From NCBI GenBank assembly GCA_027596195.1, contig JADGJG010000219.1:1-30285 (forward strand): DNA of 30,285 nucleotides. The letters are read 5' to 3'. The position numbers were made by a program, and so were the translations under genes. This DNA comes from Podochytrium sp. JEL0797. Its lineage: Eukaryota; Chytridiomycota; Chytridiomycetes; Chytridiales; Chytriomycetaceae. Below are positions 1-8,708 of this stretch, one piece after another (the stretch's first letter is position 1; every line of letters begins with the position of its first letter). The notes below the pieces were generated by a model, which was given only the letters and a program-made list of their open reading frames with translations, was not told the DNA's origin and did no database searches.

Positions 1-441
1 GACAAACAGAGGGTGGCGAGGTTCTTGAGTGTACCCAAGACGGAGTTGAACATGTTTCGGTTCTGGGTAATATCCTTTGAACCGATGGATGCGAACGCCT
101 ATGTTGAGCACGGTGAGATCTTGGAAGCGTGCGATAAGACTGGCGTCGATTGCATTAGGGGCGCAAAGAGATTGAACTGAAGAAGGAAGAAGTGGCAAGA
201 TGGTTTCATACTCTTCCATTTTGTTGTGGAAGGAGATGTGTTGGATGAGAGGGAGGATGCGATCGAGCTGAGCAGGGGTGGCCTTGAGTGGAATCACGAA
301 GCGCGAGAGGGAGAGGATTTCAAAGCGGGCCTGGTGAAAGTACGCGCATGTGGAGAGAAGTTTCAAGAGATCAGAGGCCTTGAGGAACTCGGAAAGGTGG
401 TAGTGGATGAGAAGGAGGTCGTGGGTGCGAGGTTGTTCCAT
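1..441 (-). CDS. F-box-like / leucine-rich-repeat protein, copy A (partial, runs off left edge)
   Basis: Minus-strand gene starting at the ATG at 441 and continuing beyond position 1. It is collinear without any indel with 6770-7210, the 5' part of the LRR gene at 6097-7210. The N-terminus (start MEQPRTHDLLLIHYHLSEFL) resembles an F-box helix pair (L..L..FL...DLL.L...C), followed by hydrophobic L-rich segments leading into LRRs. The first reading frame is open for 110 codons (441-112). A frame change is then needed, which a 49-nt intron at 111-63 (GTGCTC...CCCAG) would supply; the other copy needs the same change. No stop is seen before the edge, so this copy looks intact as far as visible. 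F-box-LRR proteins usually choose substrates for SCF ubiquitin ligases; that role is inferred from weak motif similarity. Confidence 0.55.
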   Translation of the reverse strand, partial: MEQPRTHDLLLIHYHLSEFLKASDLLKLLSTCAYFHQARFEILSLSRFVIPLKATPAQLDRILPLIQHISFHNKMEEYETILPLLPSSVQSLCAPNAIDASLIARFQDLTVLNIGVRIHRFKGYYPEPKHVQLRLGYTQEPRHPLFV

Positions 442-592
442 TTTTTTCGTTTGAATTTTTTCTCTTCACTTTCATTTGTGCGTGCGATGCCCGAATAATT
501 TCATCAGATTGTATTCAAATCATGAGGAAGGAATTCCAAGCATGCCTGGCGAATTTTTATAGATAGTATTCACGAGATCGAAGACAGCTGTG

Positions 593-632
593 ATTGGCCA
601 GTCTATTTGAAAATTTGCTGCAATCTGATTGG
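593..632 (+). promoter_or_regulatory. Two inverted CCAAT boxes
   Basis: ATTGG (reverse CCAAT) occurs at 593-597 and 628-632, each inside TGATTGGC, 35 bp apart and 130-170 bp upstream of the Myb/SANT-like ATG at 762. Paired CCAAT boxes bind the HAP/NF-Y complex in fungi. Their position between the divergent LRR copy A and the Myb/SANT gene would serve either. Seen directly; function inferred. Confidence 0.35.
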
Positions 633-761
633 CTGCTCTATTAGAGACCGATATCGCCAGTGAGCCAAAATTGCCAAAATTAAAATTCCTTGCCCCAAAA
701 AGCTTTATTTGCCAAAAAAGCTCAGGAACATAATATCCTTGTGACGAGGCCCCACTGCAAC

Positions 762-1747
762 ATGTCAAACAACACCCCCAACGCCTGCCACCGCCCTCGC
801 GACTCTTCTGAGGAACCTGCACAGCCATCCCAAGACTCTGGTGATGAGAACGACCCGCAACACTCCGCTGAAGCCGGCCGCAGAAGACAGGCGTTCCGAT
901 TCAACGCCCACATCGATCTTGTGTTGCTCAAGGAAGTCGGGAACGTCGAGCCCTATAGGGCTCCTCACGGCCAGACAACGCAGAGATGGAAGGACGTGGC
1001 AGCGAACGTCAACATGGTCTGCCGAGTCACAGACGACAAGAAGGCAACTCACAAAAACTGCCAGGCACGCTTCGGCGAGCTCTTGTCAAAGTTCAAGGAC
1101 GATGAGATGCAATCACTTCGTGCATCTGGGACTGAGGAGGACTTTGAAGAGCGCGAACAACTACTGGATTCCTTTTGGATTGGTTTGTGTTTGTTTTGAT
1201 TGCGGTTTGGACACCTGTTTTTAAATAACCAAACAAACAGATTAACGAGGCCGATTCTGAGCGTGCTGACAAGAAACGCAAGAAGGAGAAGGATGAGGAG
1301 ATTCGTGAGACCAACAGTGCCAAGATCCGCAATGCTGCCGTCAAGAAGCTCAAGTCCAAGAACGTCACGCCCAAGAAAGCCAACGATTCCGATGCTTCCG
1401 ATGACGAACCAGATGTCCCATCTTCTACACCAGTGCGCGCGAGATCTGGCCCTGCTCAACTTGTTGACACGATTGGTTCCATGGCGGATATGATCAAGGA
1501 ATCAAACGAAGCCGATTTGGTTGCTGCTGCCGAAGAACGTGAGGAAAGACGCAAGGCTCGTGAAGAAGAATCCAAGGTGCGTGAAGAGGACCGCAAGGCA
1601 CGTGAAGAAGAGCGCATGGAAGCGCGCAGAGCGCGTGAGGATCATTTGGCATTGAGACAGAGGGAGATGGATTTGGAGGAACGCAAACTCGAGTTGGAGG
1701 AGAAGAAGATGGAGTGGATGATGAAGAACGCGATGAAAGAGAATTGA
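762..1747 (+). CDS. Myb/SANT-like DNA-binding protein with charged coiled-coil tail
   Basis: ATG at 762; stop at 1745-1747. Exon 1 (762 to about 1182) encodes a polar N-terminus and a Myb/SANT-like trihelix: the segment from FRFNAHIDLVLLKEV through QRWKDVAANVN and CQARFGELLSKFKDDE has the tryptophan and helix pattern of this family. Exon 2 (from 1241) begins INEADSERADKKRKKEKDEE and ends in a long EER/REE-rich coiled coil. The intron should be about 1183-1240 (GTTTGT...AACAG), but this join puts a TAA in frame; a 1-nt difference in the T run near 1171-1176 would fix it. So the junction is uncertain, or the gene is slightly decayed. Such proteins are the usual second protein of PIF/Harbinger transposons, and a Harbinger-type transposase fragment lies tail-to-tail only 49 bp away. 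An AATAAA follows the stop. Confidence 0.6.
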
Positions 1748-1796
1748 TTCTTTTGTCGACCCTGAAGATTCAAATAAACCAATTACACCACTTCAT

Positions 1797-2223
1797 TTAT
1801 TGAGGAACCGGAGAAGAGTGCAAATAATCATGCAAAGAAGGGGGGTCCAAGTCAAAGAAGGTCGAAATTTCGTTTCCTCCGCGACAACATGTCATTTCCG
1901 CCACTCTGTAGTACACCCCAACTGGTTGCAACCACAGTTTTTGGTTCTTGTGAAGTCCACAAAACCCCAGTGTGTTGTGACATAACCGAATGCCCATTCA
2001 ACAGAAACGCGAACAGCACTCATGGCTTTGTTGAACTCCTGCTCTTTGGGTGACAATCTCGACCCCTTGAATGCTCTTTCAGCCCGTACGCTGGATCGCC
2101 GTAAATCACGAACTGGTGACCATTTTTGAGGAGAACGCGTGGAAACAGGTCGGACAAGCAGCTTTTGCGTAGGAGGTGCAGGTCATGACGGGATTTTTGA
2201 TATTTTCTTTTTGCGAACACCAT
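1797..2223 (-). pseudogene. Decayed PIF/Harbinger-type DDE transposase, C-terminal part
   Basis: Two minus-strand frames carry consecutive pieces of a DDE_Tnp_4 nuclease. The upstream frame (2223-2020) reads KSRHDLHLLRKSCLSDLFPR and YGDPAYGLKEH, which carries the second catalytic Asp in the GDPAY motif. Around 2030-1985 a third frame reads EFNKAMSAVRVSVEWAFGYV, with the family's third acidic residue (Glu of VEW). The last frame (1997-1797) reads NQKLWLQPVGVYYRVAEM and ends in a DPPSLHDYL segment typical of the C-terminus. At least two frameshifts separate the pieces, and the N-terminal half with the first Asp is not found upstream. The transposase is therefore inactive here. No terminal inverted repeats or TWA target duplication could be identified by eye. 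Confidence 0.75.
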
Positions 2224-2227
2224 GTCA

Positions 2228-2276
2228 CCACAAGAAATTCCTTGTGGCCACCGAAGGAAATCTCACAAGGATTTCC
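2228..2276. repeat. Two adjacent short hairpins
   Basis: CCACAAG (2228-2234) pairs with CTTGTGG (2241-2247). Immediately after, GGAAATC (2256-2262) pairs with GATTTCC (2270-2276). Both have 7-bp perfect stems and 6-7 nt loops. They lie at the 5' broken end of the transposase fragment and may be remains of a transposon terminus or insertion footprint; that is inference. Confidence 0.5.
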
Positions 2277-2822
2277 CGATTGCGAAATCTCTATTGTATC
2301 CTGCAGGCTAAAAAGGTCCTAGCGGCGGAACGACGCAATTCAGTCGGTGGAGGGATCTCCTGTTGTGGTGAAGAACGTGATGGTTCCTGCGCCTGCAACT
2401 TCTGGGTCCGGTGAAGAAGAGGACTATGTTTGACGATTTGTAAATGGTATTGGTTATTTTACATTTTTGTTGATGCATTTTTATAAAGGTTTTCTCGCAT
2501 TTATTTTTAATATATATTATTTTTATGCGGGGTCGGACGGACTTTTCCCGCTTCCCGCCTTTTATGGAGCCTCTCTTTTTTCTGGCATATTCCACTGGTA
2601 CTGTCCCGGATCAACCGCCAATTCGCAAGCATGGGACTACGTTGAGCGAGCCCTCATACGAAATTTCTTTTCTTTTCCACTCTTCTCCCTACTATTTTCT
2701 TCACTGTTCTCCTTACTTTTCTTCCGAAAGGACAAAAATTCTTCGACGCCTCGTTTCAAGAATTCTGAAACTTCTGTTAGTGCCTTGTTTGTAACTTCGA
2801 AAACTTCTATTTTGGAAAAAAA
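2277..2822. other. No gene recognised
   Basis: AT-rich spacer between the transposase remnant and the coiled-coil gene. It includes T-rich tracts around 2455-2525 and a pyrimidine-rich stretch at 2660-2730 that may belong to the promoter of the gene at 2823. Open frames here have no recognisable motif. Confidence 0.5.
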
Positions 2823-3383
2823 ATGGACACCGAGAGTGAACTGCAAGAACTCAATCGCCGCATCACCACTCAGGAGGCGCAGCGTGACGCTGCCAGAACC
2901 CGGTTCGATCTGGCTTTTCAGTCAGGACAGCCAGCGCATATCTTGGACACTCTGCGTTCTGTCTTCGAGATCGAATCCCAGGCCTTGACACCGCTTTTCG
3001 AACAGCGAGGGATGCTTACCCAGCAGCTTGCCCAGCATCGAGGGAATCTTGAAATTGCGCTGATCACAAGAGAAACTGCGCTGATCAATGAAAGGGCAGC
3101 GCTTGCTGCGGCGGGACAACAACGTATGTTGCATCATCAATTTTTACAACTGACTTACTTGGCCACACAGCACAAGTCATTCCCAATGCTGCCGAAATCG
3201 CTGATAGTGTCATGGTGAGTTTGCTTCCCTGGTAGGAATCTTCTGAGACTTGTTAGAAACATATAGGCTCGCATAAACGTAGCACGCACGGCATCGAACA
3301 GAACGGACGTGTCTATGGCGTCGTCAGGGTCCCACCAAACAGACGCCTCGATGGCTTCAGCAACAAGCAGAATGAGTGAATGA
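2823..3383 (+). CDS. Small coiled-coil protein, three exons (unrecognised)
   Basis: Exons 2823-3123, 3171-3214 and 3267-3383 join in frame to a 153-residue protein. Introns are 47 nt (GTATGT...ACACAG) and 52 nt (GTGAGT...TATAG). The product is mostly helical and charged: it starts MDTESELQELNRRITTQEAQ and has long Gln/Glu/Arg/Leu-rich heptads to about residue 95. A short conserved stretch (VIPNAAEIADSVM) lies in exon 2, and a Ser/Thr-rich tail follows. The family is not recognised. Exons 2 and 3 were copied, with the intron between them, to 5650-5879. The ATG is preceded by an A run, as for other starts in this window, and an AATAAA follows the stop within 25 bp. The exon structure is well supported; the function is unknown. 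Confidence 0.65.
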
Positions 3384-3719
3384 ATATTAAAAATAAATCA
3401 TCATTTTCTTCAAATGAAGTTCACTTTTTTACTAAATATAAACGTAAAAGTTAGAATTAGGGCCCAGTCGGGCAGTGCACTCACCCTTTTTGTTTGGATT
3501 TATTTGAGAAGAATAAAAAAAGAAGCCAAGTAAAAGAAAAACGAACAAGAGGAGAAAAAAGAAGGTAAAAAAGGAGGCAAGTTAATCAGCGCGAGAAGTC
3601 CAGGTCTTCAACTTCTTTTTGGGGAAGGGCATGCAAGAGGAAGACGCGCTGGAGGAGGAGGCAGTGGCTTGGAGTGGGTGTTGGAGGATGGTGATTCATT
3701 GAGGGTGGAGGGTGGGGGA
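3384..3719. other. Non-coding spacer
   Basis: A/T-rich then A/G-rich sequence between two convergent genes, presumably both 3' UTRs. Nothing with a recognisable motif was found. Confidence 0.5.
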
Positions 3720-5044
3720 TCAGTCATTGGTGCCATACAGACAGGGAGTGAGCCCGACCAAAACTATGGATCCAGTGGAAATGGTACCGTTTGGGGTGGG
3801 GGAGCCGAGGGGGTGCATCCAGTCAAAGTCGTTGGACGAGTCGCCTTGGAGTGGGCCTTCCGTTGGCTTCCACGGCGTCATGGTGACGTACCCTCTGTTG
3901 CCAAAGCAAAGAGCTCTTGGCATGTCTAGAAGGGGGAAATTGGAAAGTTAGAACGAAGAAGGGAAACGGAGTCAATTTGAACATGGAGAGGTCGGCCAAG
4001 TTGAAAAACGAAGTCACGTCTCCGTGCCGACGGCACCCACACGAGGAACAGGTCAAAGGAATATCCTCGATGGCCATGGCAGCGTTATACTTTTTCAAGC
4101 AATCGCGCATCTCCTGCGGTTTCAATTCTTGTTGGGCGATTTTGCCGACCGTTTCCGCCTCCATGTCGCGTTGTCCCCAGTATTCGAAATTGCCTTGGTC
4201 CAATAACAAGGCAGTGGAGAGGTTTGGCCACCGGTCGAACTCTTTCAGCATGTCAGGAGGAGGCAGCTCCGCGCGTGTCAGGATTGTATCATTGAGGACC
4301 TTTTCAGCGTCTTGGTCCACAACGTTGGATTTCTTTCCGCATTTCTTGCAGCATACTCGGTGGTACTGTCCCCTCTTGCATCACTCGTTCGAGGTCTCGC
4401 CGCATACTCGGAAGTCCGGTCCCCACTGGCATCAGTCGTTCGAAGTCTCGCCGCGTACTCGGAACGGTCGGTTCTCGCGGCATTATATTCCACCGATCAC
4501 GTTTTGCTGAACTGGGGTGCACATAAGGTTCTCCTTCATTCGTTCCAAAATTTCTTTCTTGGAGAGAAGCAGCGGGTTGGGAAGGTTGACACCAACCAAT
4601 GGCGCCTGCCGAATAGTAAACTAGAGGACACATCGGTTTTGGCATAATATGATATGATAGATTTTTGGTTACCGTGCTTAAGCCGTCGTCAGGATTCTCC
4701 CAGTCACGAATATGAGGACCACGTTTGCCAAAACAGGATGGGTCTCCGACAGCGTGTCCAATCATTTTCCACGTATTGCAAGTAGGTACGTCTGGAGATG
4801 TCGATATCGGAGGCAAAGGATCAGGAGGCTGCAAAAACAACCGGCTCGTTGCTGGTTGTGAGGCTTGGAGTGGGGGATTGCGTAGAAGAACCGGACAGTT
4901 CCACCGACTACCCGTTGAGGGAGGAGGAGGTACCCGTGACATTGGCAACATCGAGGGGGGTGGAGCGCGTCGAAGAGGTGCCCACCAGGCTTGACCAGCA
5001 CATGCCGCAATGAGTAGTAGATTAAGAAGACGGGGGATGTTCAT
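3720..5044 (-). CDS. Unrecognised multi-exon gene with cysteine motifs, possible secretion signal
   Basis: Start at 5044. Exon 1 (5044-4673) encodes a hydrophobic N-terminus (MNIPRLLNLLLIAACAGQAW) that looks like a signal peptide or anchor, followed by a Pro-rich stretch. A 52-nt intron (4672-4621, GTAACC...CTCTAG) leads in frame to exon 2 (4620-4501, ending near MKENLMCTPVQQN). A stop in ATATAA follows directly, so a further intron over the 51-bp repeats is likely, for example 4500-4375 (126 nt). Exon 3 then carries CCKKCGKKSNVVDQD, a helical middle and CSSCGCRRHGDV: two possible zinc-binding Cys pairs. Near 3967-3926 another short intron probably precedes the last exon, giving a stop at 3823 or 3720 depending on the splice chosen. 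I do not recognise the family. The C-x2-CG-x-R segment faintly recalls pre-helicase regions of large fungal transposons, but this is weak. Confidence 0.4.
4351..4483. repeat. 51-bp tandem repeat, 2.6 copies
   Basis: Unit boundaries are 4351-4401, 4402-4452 and a partial unit 4453-4483, each starting GCATACTCGG or GCGTACTCGG. Fifty-one bases equal 17 codons, so the repeat does not change frame. On the minus strand one frame reads RRDFERLMPVGTGLPSM then RRDLERVMQEGTVPPSM. The other frames are also largely open. It lies inside the unrecognised gene 3720-5044, in either an intron or a repeat-encoding exon. Confidence 0.8.
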
Positions 5045-5068
5045 TTCTTGCAGACAGTAACGGTTTTT

Positions 5069-5090
5069 TCTGGAATCTTTTTTCTGGAAT
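5069..5090 (-). promoter_or_regulatory. Paired TTCTGGAA sites upstream of the gene at 5044
   Basis: TTCTGGAA occurs at 5069-5076 and 5083-5090, 14 bp apart and 25-46 bp upstream of the minus-strand ATG at 5044. Each matches the TTCnnGAA core of a heat-shock element. With only two inverted pairs and a spacing that is not a clean 5-bp period, heat-shock control is only a possibility. Confidence 0.25.
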
Positions 5091-5270
5091 CTTTTCTTTC
5101 TTGATGGGGGGCGGGCGGTACTTTTGCGAAAAAATACAATGACGGGGTATATTTATTTTTAGAACTGTTCATTTTTAAACGAAGACGGGTAATGTCCATT
5201 TTTGGAACAATCCCACGTTTATTTTAAAGTCTTTCCTTCTCTTTTTCTTTCTCTCTTCCTTCCTATTCTC

Positions 5271-5340
5271 GACCTCTGCATTCGATAATACAAATACGTG
5301 TGTATGAACGACCTCTGCTTTTTGATATTACAAATACGTG
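5271..5340. repeat. Imperfect tandem duplication of about 31-39 bp
   Basis: GACCTCTGC...TACAAATACGTG occurs at 5271-5300 and again at 5310-5340 with a few differences, just upstream of the ORF at 5338. It follows a long pyrimidine tract (5229-5270). Confidence 0.6.
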
Positions 5341-5788
5341 GGAATGATTCATATAACTTACCGCTCCCAGCCCGGCGTTCGCCACAGCTCAATGCGCAAG
5401 ACTCTCATCACTAGAATGATCATACGCCGAGGCATTCTACTTGATCCTGTTGTCCGTATTTCTCTCCGGTGGTTGCATGAGGCTGGGGACCTTTCCCACC
5501 GGAATGGAGGAACAAAAAATTCTTCTGGATCCGTCCTGTCCCATCCCGCGGAATTAAGGTTTCAGAGACTCCCTTTCCGAGAGGGTGAGTGATTCTGAAA
5601 CTTCCACACCTTTCCACCTGATTCTACTTTCTCACACTTTGCGACGCAGCACAAGTCATTCCCAATGCTGCAGAACTCACCGATAATAATATTGTGAGTT
5701 CTCTGCCCAATTCGCATCTTCTGATACTTAATGTAGCTTTAAATGTTAGAAAAACTCGCATAGACGTGGCGTGCACGTCATTGGTTAG
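5338..5788 (+). CDS. Possible chimeric small gene using copied exon 2 of the coiled-coil gene
   Basis: Three exons can be joined in frame: 5338-5584, 5650-5693 and 5750-5788 (109 residues). Exon 2 is a copy of exon 2 of the gene at 2823: same 44-nt length, same phase, with VIPNAAEL conserved. The intron donors GTGAGT and acceptors (ACGCAG, GTTAG) are well formed. Exon 1 is unrelated to exon 1 of the parent gene and has no recognised motif. The copied exon 3 is read in a shifted frame and stops early. It could be a new chimeric gene or simply a pseudogene fragment with a chance upstream ORF. Confidence 0.3.
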
Positions 5789-5879
5789 AACATACTAAAT
5801 GGACGCCTCGATGCCTTCAGCGCCAAGACGAAGGAGTGAAATGAAGTCAAAAAATAAACCATCATCTCTTCGAATGAAG
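5650..5879 (+). repeat. Duplicated 3' half of the coiled-coil gene (partner 3171-3419)
   Basis: From CACAAGTCATTCCCAATGCTG-like sequence through the second intron, the last exon and the 3' UTR up to the CTTC(A/G)AATGAAG motif, 5650-5879 aligns with 3171-3419. Numerous substitutions and small indels separate them, so the duplication is not recent. The parent stop codon context and polyA region are recognisable in the copy. Confidence 0.75.
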
Positions 5880-6096
5880 CTGGTATGGCGAGCGAATGCC
5901 ATGGAGAGCGAGGATGTGCCAAGTGGTATGAATGATTTAAGTAAATTTTCATTTATTTTATATTTGAATTTCGTGTTAATTTCGTAAGCGACTTTCCAAC
6001 TTGAGTGCCCGTAACCGAGTCGTTTATTCTTGCTTTTTATTCAAGTTCCGAAAATGGGGTTCGGCGTAAATACAAATGTCCGAAAATGCAAAATAG

Positions 6097-7210
6097 TCAA
6101 AAAATCTGCCCGCGATTCAGCGTCACCACAACCGAATTGGCAAAAGGCGAAAAGTCATACACTTGTGTTCCCTTGAGATTGACTTTTTGGAGGCACTCCA
6201 TCCTCTCAAGCGGGCGAATATTGGAAACTTGCGTATACGACAGATTGAGAGTGTGAAGCTTGTTCAGAGATGACAGTGGGGCCACATCAGACACCGGACT
6301 GAAACTGCAATCCAGTTCTTGCAGGTTCCGCAACCCAGCCACTGGTTCCATGGACCGGATTCCACTCGTACTCATGCATAAGATTTGTAACTGCCGCAAT
6401 CCCGACAATGGTTCCCCGGACTGAACGCCACAAAAGTTGATTTGGAGTCTCTTGAGGTTGTCAAGCCATAACAAGCCGTACAACGAGGTGACTTGAGTCT
6501 GACTCAAATTCAGGTCCTGCAACAACCTCAAGCTTGACAAGATCCCCGTGTCTCGGAAGCTGGTTTCACTGAGGTCCAAGGTGTGGAGATGGGTTAAGGC
6601 GGTGAGGGGGCTGAAGTCTTTTACTTCCTCGGTCGAGGAAAGATTCAATGCCGTTAGTTCGGTGAGTTGGCAGACTGGGGAAATATCCGCCACGCAGCTA
6701 CGCAACAGGTCCAGAGTGCGTAACGCGGTAAGGGAAGTGATCCACTTCACGTCGTGTACGGTTTGGTTGGACAAACAGAGGGTGGCGAGGTTCTTGAGTG
6801 TACCCAAGACGGAGTTGAACATGTTTCGGTTCTGGGTAATATCCTTTGAACCGATGGATGCGAACGCCCATGTTGAGCACCGTGAGATCTTGGAAGCGTG
6901 CGATAAGACTGGCGTCGATTGCATTGGGGGCGCAAAGAGATTGAACTGACGAAGGAAGAAGAGGCAGAATGGTTTGATACTCCTCCATTTTGTTGTGGAA
7001 GGATATATGTTGGATGAGAGGGAGAATGCGGTCCAGCTGAGCGGAGGTGGCCTTGAGAGGAATCACGAAGCGCGAGAGGGCGAGAATTTCAAAGCGGGCC
7101 TGGAGAAAGTACGCGCACGTGGAGAGAAGTTTCAAGAGATCAGATGCCTTGAGGAACTCGGAAAGGTGGTAATGGATGAGAAGGAGGTCGTGGGTGCGAG
7201 GTTGTTCCAT
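6097..7210 (-). CDS. F-box-like / leucine-rich-repeat protein, copy B
   Basis: ATG at 7210, stop at 6097. The N-terminal F-box-like part is followed by about nine LRRs of 21-23 residues with the pattern L..L..LNLS.T.V.D...L, for example LHTLDLSETSFRD and LHTLNLSYTQVSN. The 5' frame (7210-6881, 110 codons) and the LRR frame differ by one base. Either a 49-nt intron (6880-6832, GTGCTC...CCCAG) or a shorter 37-nt one ending at 6844 restores frame; with the first the protein is about 354 residues. A plain frameshift is the alternative. The copy at 1-441 has exactly the same arrangement and preserves the 110-codon frame, which favours an intron. The short LRRs resemble ubiquitin-ligase or GEF-binding LRR proteins; the target cannot be told. 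Confidence 0.65.
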
Positions 7211-7440
7211 TTTTTGTTTGAATTTTTTCACTTCACTTTCATCGCGCGTGCGATGCGCCCCCCGAATAATTTCATCAGATTGTATTCGACTTTTGAACTC
7301 TCTTCTCTCCACAAAGCTGTCGGTTCCAGGCTGTGCCACAGCTCCAATCAAGCTACCTGCGATTGAAAATCATGAGGGAGGAATTCCAAGCATGTCTGGC
7401 GAAAGTAGCCACATATAGATCGTATTCACGATATCCAAGA
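6770..7440. repeat. Segmental duplication, partner of 1-585
   Basis: 6770-7210 matches 1-441 collinearly. Upstream of the ATG similarity continues (CATGAGG(A/G)AGGAATTCCAAG) to about 7440 and 585, apart from roughly 85 bp (about 7285-7367) missing from the left copy. Coding identity exceeds flanking identity. Outside this block the neighbours differ: a Harbinger relic on one side and a 7TM gene on the other. The stretch 7211-7532 holds no other gene I can see. Confidence 0.85.
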
Positions 7441-7532
7441 CAACAAAAAGACAGAAAGGCGGTAATGGATGATCAGGAGGTTATGAGCGCGTGATTCCAT
7501 TTCTTGAATGTATTTTCAGTTTCATTCCAATA

Positions 7533-8510
7533 TTAGCAGAACAAGAAACATCCCCATTCACTTTTGCTGAAGAAAAGAAGAGGCCGATCCCTATTCACGT
7601 TCGAATCCACGCGTCCCAACTCTTCCCTTTCACCCATTTTCTGACCCAAACTCGGAAACATCGAACCCCGCCTCTGCACCTTCGTAACAACCGAAGGATG
7701 CCGTTTCTCACACTGCGTAATCGCAACCCGCATCCCCACCAACGCGCATCCCGTACACATCAAAAACACGTCCTTCAACGCCCATGACACCAAATACGCT
7801 CTGAAAATATTCATATTCTCCAGCTCGGGGTCTACATACTCGGAAACGAGCGCAACACACGCGACGGCTGTTGTGCAAATGACAAAGAGTGTGCTCCACA
7901 TGCCGTACACGCAAATAACACGCAGCTTGGGTTCAACCTCGCGTTCGAGCTCTTTCGAGATGCTCGTAATATGTCGATAAAACGACAAGGCGTAGAAAAG
8001 GTCGAGACTAAATGTACTACATCCCATAACCATCACGCTGAATATGAATCCATGAGCGGTCGGACGTTGTATCACAAACAACACGATGGGTGGCAACGCG
8101 CAGAGGGAGCAACTGGTATACAAAATGTACTTGAACAATCTGAACACGAACGGCGTGGATTGGCGCCGAAGAATGGCTTCGGCGCGGATCCAGGATAACC
8201 AGAGGTAACATGTTTCCATGAATCCGAGGATGGCGAATGAGAGGGCAAGCCAGATGGCGGACGTGTTGCTCGACCAGTTGTAAAAAAATGTGGCAATATC
8301 GTAGAGTGGGTGGGCCGTTAACATAGCGATTAAATAAAGGTTTGTTGGCGCGAGGAATTGTGATTTGCCGTCTTCCCGACTGGGGAGTTTCGCGACATGA
8401 TATAAAAGGAATATCCAGAGGCTGACGGAAACTGCCGATGTGATTAGAGGTGCAAAGCAGCAGATCTCATTCAGAAGAGAATCGGGACGCGAGAGCTGTG
8501 TCGCGTTCAT
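7533..8510 (-). CDS. Orphan seven-transmembrane protein
   Basis: Single-exon ORF of 325 residues from the ATG at 8510 (MNATQLSRPDSLL). Seven hydrophobic segments can be marked at roughly residues 20-45, 60-85, 95-120, 130-155, 160-185, 205-230 and 245-270. The short loops are polar, and the cytoplasmic tail is Arg/Lys/Ser-rich with no recognised motif. N-x-T/S sites near the start suggest an extracellular N-terminus. There is no D/ERY or NPxxY motif, so it is not obviously a class A GPCR, and no transporter signature is visible. It may be one of the lineage-specific 7TM families of zoosporic fungi, with a possible sensory role; that is inference. It lies downstream of RPL32 on the same strand. 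Confidence 0.65.
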   Translation of the reverse strand: MNATQLSRPDSLLNEICCFAPLITSAVSVSLWIFLLYHVAKLPSREDGKSQFLAPTNLYLIAMLTAHPLYDIATFFYNWSSNTSAIWLALSFAILGFMETCYLWLSWIRAEAILRRQSTPFVFRLFKYILYTSCSLCALPPIVLFVIQRPTAHGFIFSVMVMGCSTFSLDLFYALSFYRHITSISKELEREVEPKLRVICVYGMWSTLFVICTTAVACVALVSEYVDPELENMNIFRAYLVSWALKDVFLMCTGCALVGMRVAITQCEKRHPSVVTKVQRRGSMFPSLGQKMGEREELGRVDSNVNRDRPLLFFSKSEWGCFLFC

Positions 8511-8708
8511 TTTTGCGATCGTCTCCCTCAAAGATTCTCAAAAGATTTCCCGCCTCGCAGGGTTGATCAAGCCGAATGAGCGCAACTTCACGAGTATATT
8601 ACTTTTTCAAGCCCAGCCATCGTTTATTTAATGATAACCAAACAACAACCAAGCCCAAAACCCCCTCGCGGAAGGAGAGAAAATCCAAATGATTGAGCAC
8701 GATTACAT

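Noticed and set aside
6097..7366. Plus-strand ORFs over the LRR gene (for example 6548-6949 and 6974-7366)
   Set aside because: They are antisense to clear LRR codons and show no family resemblance.
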